Below are positions 40,575 to 52,193 of a DNA stretch of 64,000 nucleotides, piece after piece (position 1 is the stretch's first letter; every line of letters starts with the position of its first letter). Location: contig CM022665.1 of NCBI GenBank assembly GCA_012295275.1, positions 41,121,152 to 41,185,151 on the forward strand, written 5' to 3'. The notes below the pieces were generated by a model that ran no database searches, was not told where the DNA came from, and was given only the letters and a program-made list of their open reading frames with translations. This DNA is from Chrysomallon squamiferum. Its lineage: Eukaryota > Mollusca > Gastropoda > Neomphalida > Peltospiridae. A program made the position numbers and the translations under genes.

Positions 40575-43500
40575 TCACCATTTCACTTGTAGTGTGTCAT
40601 CATTCTCCATTGAATAAAAGTTTAGTTGTCTTTGATCATTCTCCAGCTCCACTTCAGGCCCTTTCATCTAATAAAAATAAAAGTAAATTAAAAAGTAAAA
40701 AGTAAAGTAAAGTAAAATAAAATAAAATAATAATGCAATAATAAATAAAATAAAATAAAATAGAGTAATAATAAATACACAAATTAAAATAAAATAAAAT
40801 AATAGTAATAATAAAATAAAATATAAAAAATAAAATAACCCCCAAAAACCTAACAAAAAACACCCAACAACAACAACAAAAAAACATTTGTTTATTATGT
40901 TGAGCATTGGTCCCCAAACTAAACTATTTCAATTTCTAAGGGAGCTGTAAAGATAATTAATTTGCAGATGATCCCATCTTTCATTGCATTTGTAAATAAA
41001 ATGTTATGAAATGGATGGAAAGGAATAGGATCACTGGAAATGAAGATGAATCAAGAAGGTGATAACCTCTGAAATGTTTGGGAAACATGATCTACATCAA
41101 ACACCATTTGTTTATGGACTCAGTAATGTTTGTTAACATAAAAAAATATTTTTATTAGTGAAAAAAACAAAAAAAAACAACAAAACAAATTAACATTGAT
41201 TACTAATGGCTAATAATCTGAACTAACAATCTAACGGAGAAAAATAACCCACGCAAAAGACACAATATATATGCATAATAGCTTTTTTTTTATTAATAAA
41301 AATACTTGTCTATTTAAAGAGTAGGCCAAATATTAATAATTTTTTAAAACTGTCTCACAAAACAATATATGATGTCTAATAACAATAAACATGATTGTCT
41401 CTTTCCTGGTATTTTTAGTGACTAAAACGGAGTTCTAACAATCTGTGATGTATCATATGTTTTCATCAATCCTATTTTCATCTTCTATGTTTCCCATCAT
41501 TAAAAGTTTTAGTGCCTTAATAGTGAATCAGTTAAAATAAGAAGAAAACAGTGATTCATTGTACAGAAACTTACCCTGTGACTAACATAAGACAAAATAA
41601 CATCTTCTGACGTAATTCTGAATAATCTTTTAACAAGAGCCTTCACTTTCTGAACTGTCATGGTTTCTGAAAAAGATAAAATACATAAACAAGCTGAATG
41701 AACACCTGATGAAAACAAAGAGTTTGATTCCCCTTGATACCCCCTATCAAAAAAAAAAGAACAGAAAGAAAGAAAGAAAATAATTTTTTTTATAAATAAT
41801 TAAAAGTATTTGAATTTTTAATTAAAATTCGTCATGGAATTCTTTTGCATTTTTGTACACATACCTGCATATCTTCTCTTTCAGTGTAATATAAATTATA
41901 AATAAAAATTCAATTCCAAGCCAAATCCTCACTATTATTGTCAACATCTAACAACAAATTCTAGAGGCATAAATTCAGTATGCAGCATTTAATTAAAACC
42001 AAACCCTGTCCCCCAAAAAACAACAAAGGCATATCTATACTCACGTGGAAGTTTCTTCTCAACAACTCCCTTTTCTGGATGTTCTGGACATGTAATTTTA
42101 ATATCTATTTACTGTTAAGGATTTATTACAGTAATGTTCATAAAATCATTATCATTATTTTTGTTAAATGTTCATTTAATAGAATCTCTTACAAAACTAT
42201 ATTAAATGGATAAATCAAAAATTAAATATGTTCTTCTTGTGTTCTGTAATCTGCAACAAATATGTGGAAGTACTTATTCAAACTGACAAAGGAAACGTAA
42301 AAGATTATCTTTGAGTTTTCTTGATTCCTCCTTCATCTCTGATTCTTCAGCTGCACCATATTCTGAAGCAAAAAAATGAACAAAGTATAAACAGATCAGA
42401 GTTTGAGAAACAAAGAGGTGCATCATTAATATTCTTCTTTGTTGAATACTCGGACAGAAACTGGGTGATTGCATAGTTCAAAATATAAACTAAGTTTCAT
42501 TCTGCAGAAACAAATCTTAGAAATGCATTAATCTTGATAACAGTCTGTGATATAAATTAAAATAAAAGACTATTCAATTATAGATTACTAGAAATTAGAC
42601 ATGTTCTTTGAAAAATAATAATAATAAAATAATAATAAAAAAAAAAAAAATGGAGATATTAAAGATGAAATAAATAATTGGTTAATTTTCCAGTTTCATG
42701 TTTTTATGTTATTTCAAACTACATGTAAAGGAATAATTTTCTTTTATGCATAAAAATATATTGTATTTCTTGTCAATAGAATGTACCCAATGCATAAAAC
42801 ACAACATACTTTTGACCAGCTCTAGGTATCTTGGATGTTGTTCTTTGAATTCAGGACTGAGCTTATTTTTTTCAGCATCTTCACTTCCCCCTGCCTTTAT
42901 CCAATCAGGACCAAATCGTTTGAGATAATCTATCTCTGCACCCCGTCTCTCTTTTGCTGTTACCTGTAACAAAATAAATATTCAAATTAATTTAAGAATA
43001 TTTAAGACCAAAACAGAAGCCAGTGTGAAATACATTCAAACTCTTGGTACAGTGTTATCATATTAATGTATTACAAGAAGAAGAAGAAATGGCTTTTCAA
43101 AAGAAGCAAACTGTAGAGTAAATCATTTTGAATTTCTCCAGGTTTTGGAATAACAGTATTAATAATTTCTTAAATTGTTCCATATTCTATACTTACTTCA
43201 GTTCTTTGGCAGACTTGCAATCCGCCTAGTTTAGCAATCAGAAGCTGTCGAATGGTTTCATCTTTTTCAGTGTTCATCAGTGGGTTGTCCCTTAGTTGCA
43301 CTTCGATCAAACTGGGTAACTTATTTAATTCATTTATACTGGACCACTGTAAGAAACAATCTTATTTTTATGCATAGCAGAGATAATATTGACAAATTGT
43401 AATTTGATGCTTAAATGAAAAATCATTTTTTCCATTTGGGAAAAACAACACCAAAGCAACATTTTTAAATTATTTTTTTTTAAATTATTTGATATCTTTA

Positions 43501-46500
43501 TACTGTTTCATTTCTGAGTTTATTTTAAAACATGTTTAATTTGTCAGTTAAATTAAATAGTCTTTTGCTTTAATTTTATAACATCAAAAATAAATATAAT
43601 CTTTTTAACCTAAACTTGCTAAAGATTCAGTTTATTTTCAATAACAGAATTAAAATAAAAGATTATTTAATTCAGCTAACAAGTTTGTATAACTTGAATT
43701 ACTATTAATCAAAAGGGGTTTTGCAAGAATTGACTTCCACATAATTTATTTTCATTGTTGGTATAATATTGTTTGTTATTAAATGACTAGATGTGGGAAC
43801 CTAGTAAATTTTAATAACCAAAGGATGATGATGATGATGACTATAAATCTCATCTGGTGAATGAAGTTTGCACGCATTTTACTTACCTCACTAATTCCAT
43901 TCTGGTTCAATGACAGATACTTAAGATTCTTAAACAGATGTGTTGTCCCATCCTTGTTGTTAGTTGGAAAATAAATCTTTTCTAATTTATTCTCACTGAG
44001 AATTAGTGTCTCAAGACTGAAAATACAGAACAATTTAAAGAAAATAATTGAAAATATCAGTGTCATCAATTAATATTAAGAGAAAATAATTAAAAACATC
44101 TGTATAAATAACTGAAAAATAAAAGAAATATATACATCCATGAAATTAATTTAAAGAAATTAACTGAAAATGTGAGTAAACAATTTAAAGAAATTAACTG
44201 AAAATGTGAGTAAACAATTTAAAGAAAATAACAGTCATATAAATGTAATCTTAAAAAAAAAAAATCTGAAAATATGTGAGTCAGTTTATTTACAACAACT
44301 AAAAATGTATGTAAACAATTTATAACAAAAAAAAAAAAAAATTTGGATAAACAAATTAAAGGAAATAACTGAAGGTATGTGTGTAGTAAAAATATAAAAA
44401 ATTAACTGAGTAAACAGTTTACAGAAAATAACTACAAATATCTGTGTAAACAATTCAAAGAAAATAACTGACACAGGTAGGTCACCCAGCTTCAGTACAT
44501 ATGCCCACTGAGATATTTCATTACACTGGAGATTGAGTAACTTCAGTTTCTGTAGCAAACCACCTGGATTAGACAGTGTCTGGAGATTGTTGAAAAACAG
44601 GTGGAGCTGTTTCAATGATGGAAACATTGAGCAGCATCGTAATATCTGAAATGAAAAATGATTAAAAAAAAAGAATTAAAAAATAAAAAGAATTTCCAAA
44701 CTCAACTTATTATAAAATAAGTGTGAAAGAGGAAGAAATACGTTTTGATAATATTGCTGTTACTGCTGCTACAGTGAAATCCTTTTTAATGAATTCATAT
44801 TTCATAAATGAACTGGTTTGTTAGTAACAGTGTCATATTGATAAAGGTAATTACAAAATAAAATTCTTTAAACCTGTTGCTTGTATATTCAGTAGAACAT
44901 ATACAGGCATGCACACAGAGAACCCTTTGAAAACACACAAACACAATACATTTTAGTGATTCACTAAAGTTTTGTTTTAGACTTCAGAAACTACACTGAA
45001 AAAAAACATTTGTAGTTGCTTACCTCTTCCCATGTGTAATTCATTTTGTTCAAAAACAGAACTTTTACTTTTGTGAAAGCATTCAGTAACTCATGTGGAT
45101 TTTCTGGAATTTGTAAACAATTTTCACTGAAAACAAAAACAATAAATATTAATAATAACAATTTAAAAAAAAAAAAAATGCTATTATATCATGAATCAAT
45201 AAATTCAAAACATTATTTCAAGTTTGCTATATATTAAAAAAAAAAAATTAAATTAAATTTAAACCTACATCAACACAAGCTATCACGGGGGGAAAAACTT
45301 TCAGATTTAAAATAAAATATAAATAAATTTTGAGAAAGTTAAAAGGTGCACCAACCTTAAATTTAGATATTTAAGATCATCTAACTGGCTGGTTATTTTT
45401 GCTACTTCTTGCCAAGAAATGATCAAATTTGTAGAAATGTCCAAATCTCTGATGTTTGGTGTATTTCTCTCAACCTCATTAGCAGGTCCAGCACCATACA
45501 CAGCCATATCACTTACCACAACCTCAATCAGATTATCTAACTGACTGCAATAATTAATAAATAAATAAATAAATAAATAATGATAAAATATTTTTGATAA
45601 TGACAAAAAATAAAAAAGTAAAAATATAATAATACTTATAATGATAATTTAAACTAGAATGAATAATTATAATAACTGTTGTGGTAAAACAAATTATGAT
45701 AATAACTATCAGCAATATTAATTTATCTGTAATTAATGAATATAACTTTCATCACAAATTTGTCACAATAAAATGTTCATTTATGCAGACAATAAAATTT
45801 TCATTTATGCAATATTTAATTAATATAACTTTCATCACAAATTTCTCACAATAAAATGTTCATTTATATGATATAGATTTCATCAAATTTAAAATAATGA
45901 AAAAACATTTATTTTTTTATTTTGTATTTGTGATGGAAAACAAAAATGCTAGTCACTAAAGAAAGAAGATGAATTTTGTTTAAATCTTTAAACATCACAG
46001 AAACATTTTTCTCAAATAATACAAATAATAAAGAAAAATGACACTTCACAGAGATCTACTGTACTGCAACATATCAGGTATATAATTATATATAATGATA
46101 TTTAAACACACATAACACACATAAATATATTTCTTCTTTTTATTTTTTTTTTTTTCAGTTTGTCCTTGTGGTATTATTACCTTTGTTTAAGGTTGAGCTT
46201 TTCAGCCCCAACCATTTCTACAATAGTGATTTGGTTGTTTGCACCAGTCACATAAAGATCTTCCACATCAACACCTGCATTCTTGTCATCTACCCTCCCA
46301 TATCTATTTTTCACTGCAGTTAAAAATGGTACACCCAGTTCCACCTTTTTTGGACGAACAAAAGATCCAGATGTGGCATGCCTGCAGGACACAATATATT
46401 TAAATATTTTAAAATATGTTTGCTAATTATGAACTATTTAAATTACTTTCTTAATATTTATTATTTGTTTAAAGATGCCATTTTAGACTACACATGGTTT

Positions 46501-47997
46501 GTACATAATTTGAAAGAAGCTTTTGAGATCTGGAGGCATTTGCAGTTTTAAAAAAAAATATAACAAATAAAAAATAAAAAATAAAATGCATTCTTCTATT
46601 TTATGTTACTAAAGAAAACTGACAGAAAATGTTTGTAATTTGTTTTTTCTCAATTTATTATCATTAATTTTTTTTTTAAATCTTTTTAAAAATTTGTCTT
46701 ACTTTGTTGTGAAATACTGCTTTCCATTATGAATGCCATTGTGTTTTCCTCGTTTTGGATCATCCCATTCAACACCCAACCAAATTCCTGAAATCATTAA
46801 AATATTTTATATTTCATAACCTTAAAGAAAATCCACAAATAATTAATTCTAACAGTGTGTTCAGATACAAATTACAATAAGTAATTTTTTTTCAGTTTAT
46901 ATTTTATTGTGATTAACATTTTGTTTTTTACAAAATTAAAAACAGAAAAAATAGACAAAATGAAATCTTTAAGAATTAACAAAAAGAAAAATGTATTAAT
47001 AATTAGTCTACATAAGAAAATTCTGTAAATACCAGTGTAATAGATGTTTAATTTATTATTATTATTATTATTTTTTTTTTTTTAAAGAAGAAAATAATCT
47101 GAAAATAGAAAAAAATGATAATGTGATACCTTCAGTTGATGCAACTTCACCAATAAATCTAACAGTTGCAAAGTATCTGTCACTTTTAATACGATCATTT
47201 ATTTTAAGTTTGGTCCCATCTTCTCTAGTAAGTCCTGCAGATAAAATAAACAAAAATTAATAATATACATCTATAAACAAAGAAACTTAATAATTAAATA
47301 CTAATTATAACTCATGTTTACTCCTTTGAATATTAATGTTTGTGCTAAAGATCAGTTCTGTTGGGTTTTTCATTTTAATACTATAGGAAAGTGTTGTCAG
47401 TGCCTATTTGGTCAAGAGTAGCCAGTAATGTGGCAACAAGGCTTATTGAATAATTATTTTATAACATAAAAATATGTGTTGTCATTAAGCAGATGCATAT
47501 TCATTTTTAAAGATACTATCTTCATATGTGGTTTTGTTAGAGTTCGTTATGTTTATGCTGCCGAACACGAAATTCGATAAAAATACAGAAATTAGCAAAC
47601 ATTTCAATTAATTTGACATTAGGCGTAATTTAGTTTTCTAAACCAGTTTAATAATGAAAAAACAGTTACATTACCAATGTAACTTTTCATATTCAGTGTT
47701 TGAAAGAAATCAGAGGGAGGTTTTTTTTTTGAGATTGTATGAAGCTGTAAATACTGATTTCTATTATTAATTATTTAAAAAAATTATAATAATATAAAGA
47801 AGTAAAATAAAAATAAAAATAAAAAATAAAAATAAATATAGATTCTCTCATTCAGCCAGTATGATTTATAATATATTAATATATAAAAATATGTCAGTGT
47901 GTTATTCTAACTCTGAAAATATGCAAAAATTAATATTTATTAACCCTTAATAGTTAAACAAATAATAGTATTGAAAATCCTAACCAGCGTCTTCCAT
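40575..47997 (-). CDS. TBCE: Tubulin-specific chaperone E (tubulin cofactor E), 14 exons, 540 aa
   Basis: TBCE binds alpha-tubulin in the cofactor complex that assembles and disassembles tubulin dimers in the cytosol. Exons: 47997-47985, 47234-47130, 46787-46703, 46381-46181, 45544-45356, 45126-45024, 44645-44473, 44016-43887, 43346-43197, 42963-42810, 42362-42288, 42104-42045, 41666-41575, 40667-40575. All phases close. Domains: CAP-Gly (about 5-75) with [18 protein letters not shown] and [12 protein letters not shown]; the GK-x-DG core is GKHNG, with Asn for Asp. Leucine-rich repeats (about 120-380) include [15 protein letters not shown]-like, [26 protein letters not shown] and [11 protein letters not shown]. 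Then [14 protein letters not shown] and [15 protein letters not shown], conserved in human TBCE, and a C-terminal ubiquitin-like domain (about 465-540) from [17 protein letters not shown] to [17 protein letters not shown]. The exon 11/12 junction needs donor CTTT|GTCAGT and acceptor TAG|ATATT; the nearer AG would create a stop. Human TBCE is 527 aa. Confidence 0.96.
44130..44480. repeat. Degenerate 33-40 bp tandem repeat in TBCE intron 7
   Basis: Units of the form AATTTAAAGAAATTAACTGA plus AAATGTGAGTAAAC recur at least eight times with drift, two adjacent units near 44150-44220 being almost identical. The array runs up to the exon 7 donor side, so the last units abut coding sequence. Confidence 0.75.
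45730..45880. repeat. Two-copy tandem duplication in TBCE intron 4
   Basis: AATATAACTTTCATCACAAA followed by TTTGTCACAATAAAATGTTC occurs near 45738 and again near 45824 (with TTTCTCAC). A shorter piece, AATAAAATTTTCATTTATGC, lies between. Confidence 0.8.
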
Positions 47998-48581
47998 GTT
48001 GCTTTGGTAATATATCAAATTGTAAACCAAAAGATATTTCGAAACGAAATATTTTTAGTTTATTAATAAGTAGTAATTTCTTTCAATTAGAATATTTTGT
48101 TTTATATCATTTTATTTACTGACTTTGATCGTCTTTTTTTTTGGTTTGGTTTTCTGAGTGTGTATTATCTTATTATGTTATATTACAGTAATGTCATTTA
48201 AGAATTCCAAAATAATATAATTTTGTACATCAAATTGCGAAGGCAAAACGTTAGCAATAAATACTGTTTATCGATTGGTTTACAAGGTAGAAGAATCTAG
48301 CCGGTTTGAATTAAAAATCACAAAATACTTCAGTAGCTAAAGATTAAGCTTGGTAATGTATTCAGTTAAAATACAAAATACATTATTTAGAAGAATAGCT
48401 ACTAGCTATTTTATATCAATCATAAAATTATTATAGAAAGGATCCAGCAATCGATAATAAAATACAGACGAAAGTGAAATTGCTTTGACAGTAGCATCCG
48501 CTTCCGTCTGTCTATGTTTACTAACAACTTTGCACTTGTGGAAGTTAACTTGTAGTGTTTTATGATGACCACTTCGTCAGA
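47998..48581. promoter_or_regulatory. Head-to-head promoter region of TBCE and the SAM-like protein gene
   Basis: The start codons are 584 bp apart and point away from each other, so both genes probably share this region. The CpG-containing part is near 48440-48545 and includes GCTTCCGTC (ETS-like). Two out-of-frame ATGs (48562, 48565) lie just upstream of the plus-strand start and could lower its translation. Confidence 0.55.
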
Positions 48582-49007
48582 ATGGCGGTTCATATTTGGT
48601 TTATTTTGTCTCTGATGATTTGCTATTTAATCTGTCTCCAGTATGTGTTTTATCTTCGTTTCACTTACACGAATCACAGAACTAAGTGTATTCAGGAGTT
48701 GGAGACTTGGTTGACTGAAAGTAATTTGAAGACGATTTTGCCATTAAAATTCCTTAATAATGAAGGTATATTACGCTTAGATACACAAATATGAAAGTAT
48801 ACAATACTGACACCTTCAAACAGCTATATACAGTATTATTTGGCTAATACTTACTCATAATTATCAAAATATTCACCATATGGATCATCAGTTCTTCCGC
48901 TTCATTTCACTTTCATTATATTCAAACAGCTGACACAAGTAATTAAAATGACAGATCATGAACAATTAAAAACAAATTATAGATATAAACTTGTCTAGAG
49001 TTTCACA

Positions 49008-49055
<48 letters not shown>

Positions 49056-50977
49056 TAAATAAATAAATAAATAACATTGCCAAAAATAATGAAACTATAA
49101 ATATTATGGGGTTTTGCATAAAGTTTTACCAAAATTTATGAGGATATTTATATACAATCTTCCACTGGAAATGTATATATATTTGTGTCAAATGCAGTGC
49201 AATGTGTCATTTATAAATATATTACATACAATGCTCAGATAGAGAACAAGGGAAGCTTAAGATTCATGTGCAGATGATAGAAACTCAAAATATGAAACTT
49301 TAAATCAGCAGTGCATACATTTATTAGACTAAGTTATTTCAGATAGAATGTCCAGTGGTATTCACAGCATGACATATAATAAATGACTCTTTTTGAATAT
49401 TGTAATAATAATAATAATAAAATGTGATACAGCACTAATATTACCTAATTCATCATATTGTTAAACACTTTTTGTTGTATGATTATTTAAAATTTGTTTC
49501 AATTTTTCATTTGTTTTAAAACCTAAAAAAAAAAAAAAGTATTATTTTTAGGTTATTACATCCTCACACATTTAAATGTTTAAAGACGAAAGTTTCATTT
49601 TGTTTTAGTATAGTTACTTGAAATAAATAATTTTAACCTCATTTTACAAGCATAAAAAAAAGAAGAAGATAATTATTATTATTATTATTTCTTTTTAGGT
49701 AGATACTGGTTTGTTAACACCTCTTTATTCACTGTGTACCAAAATAATTACCTTTATTAAGAAAAGGCAATAAACAACAATTTTCTTTTATTAGATTTCT
49801 TAGCACTGCCATGTAACAACTAATATTCCCTTAGGTGATAAATAAAGCTATCATTTCATTGGAATCAACGTTTAACGCGATTTTTGAACTGCGGCTAAAT
49901 ATGCCTTTCTGAAAAAGACAGAAATATCACTTGTGAACTTTTCATCATATGGTCATAATAATACAGAATCTGAATTTGGATTTGTAAATAATATTTAGTA
50001 CTATCTGTAATATATACACTCCATTCTGTTTATATATGGTATTGTATTTTCATATCGTGTGTATATAATATAATGTATTTTTGTATATACAGTAATTATA
50101 ACCTAGTTAACGAAATGGGTTTTTATTGATTTGTCTATCATGTTTGTTAGTATCAGATTTCAGTATGTCACTGACTGAGTAGAAATAATATTCAAAATAT
50201 TATGTAACTTCTCGGTTACTTGTACATTCATAATGTAATTTCTCTATTCTGTCTCTCATTCTGTTTTCTCTCTTTCTTTTTGTCTATTTTTTCTTTTTCT
50301 CATATATGTAGTTTTATTGTGTATGATTACAAATATAATTTTTTTAAAATTATTTTATTGAATGCATTGACAAGTTTAATAATAAAATGTATTAGCTTTA
50401 TATATTAAATAAATAATAATAATAATAACATTCATATTATACATTTTATTTCTCCAAATTCACATAATAATACAAAATGTTTTTACAAAAGTAATAATTA
50501 CTGTATGAAAATTAAAATTGAAACAATATAAATATATTTTTTTAACTAAGAGTTACTTGTTATGTGGGCATAATTTCTTTATTCAGTATCTATACTAAAT
50601 AAAATAACTATTTGTTAACATATAAAAGAAACTGCATAAGAACAACTGCACTCTCTCTCTTTATATACATATATATATATATTTAAAAAAAATGAAGAAT
50701 ATCTAAATACAAAAAAGAAAAAAAAAAAAAATGTGGGAGAATAATCATCAAGATTAAAATATCTGAAAAGTAATGTAACCAATATCAAAACATCATCATC
50801 ACCATTATTATTATTATTGTTATTATTGTTATCATTATCATCATCATCATTATCATTATCATTGTCATCTTCTTCCTCCTCATTGTTATTATTATTGTTG
50901 TTATATTATCTGTATTATCATCATCACCTTTATTATTGTTGTTGTTGTTATTATTGTTATTATTATTATTATTATTG

Positions 50978-51030
<53 letters not shown>

Positions 51031-51545
51031 GTTATTGTTATTATTATTTTCTCCAGGGATAGAATGTCTGGAGGATATTGTCATGCTGAATGATGATAAA
51101 CATACAAAGGTTTTCAAGTCTTTTTCATCAAATGAGAAGAAGCATGTGAAAGTTAAGATTAAACTGTTGAAAGAGAAGAAGATTTTTGAATGCTGGCTCC
51201 ATGAAAATGGGTTTGGAGATTGTCGAAATTTGTAAGCACTTTTTATTTCTCTCATTATAAACATGTAATTTAAAGCAGCATATGACGTCAGTGTGTTGTG
51301 TATTTCAAGCCCTTTGACTTTAGATATAAGCAGCGTAATTCTTATCTGTGAATAGTTATGGCAGTAAATGTTTGTGTGGTTTTTAAAAAATGTAAAAAAA
51401 AAAAAAAATTAATTTTTTTTTTTTTATTTAAGTTAATAAAATTAGAGGAAGAGGAGATTAGCTTAAGGAACATTGAATTTGGATCCATCATCCAGAGATT
51501 ACCAAATAAGTTATTTCTCATTCCAACCAATTTCCTTAACTTATA

Positions 51546-51584
<39 letters not shown>

Positions 51585-52052
51585 TATGTCACACAATAAA
51601 ACACAAATGAAATACAATCTGAGAGCATACTGGTATTAGGTAATACTTCTCATATTGATTAACCCATTTTTATGTTATATGGTTATTTATGGTTTGTTTC
51701 AATATTGTATTTTTTTTAAAATTAATATTTATTTTTATTTTTTATTTTTATAAAAACATTTTAAGGTTGTTATAATTTTTATCCTCACACACTCAAGTGT
51801 TTCAAGTCATAAAATTGGTTTTGCCTTAGTATAGTTGCTTTCAAATAAATAATTTTAAGTGTGCTTTATAAGCATAAATATTAATTCATTCACTTCACTG
51901 TCACTTGTCCATGGTTGTATCTTTCTTCACCCACATATAAATATGTAGACATATTAAGTTTTCTGTGTGGATTTTCAAGATGATGTTTTTTTATTCACAA
52001 TTTATCTGTCAACACTTCTTTATTCTCTCTGAATCAAAATACATACATCATT

Positions 52053-52090
<38 letters not shown>

Positions 52091-52144
52091 GTGTGTAGAT
52101 GGATGGATGGATAGATATACAGATATAGATGTATTGGTAGACAC

Positions 52145-52193
<49 letters not shown>

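Noticed and set aside
40654-40917. 87-aa minus-strand Tyr/Phe/Leu-rich frame
   Set aside because: Translation of TAAAA-type simple repeats beside the last TBCE exon.
42105-42287. Apparent frame break in TBCE between exons 11 and 12
   Set aside because: Using the nearer acceptor (CCAG before 42088) gives a stop or wrong phase, but donor 42288 with acceptor TAG before 42104 restores a frame that aligns with human TBCE ([11 protein letters not shown] to VVEKKL), so the gene is intact.
50785-51264. Long poly-Asn, poly-Leu and poly-Tyr open frames on both strands
   Set aside because: They are translations of the ATT/GTT/ATC microsatellite; only 51057-51231 on the plus strand is real coding sequence.
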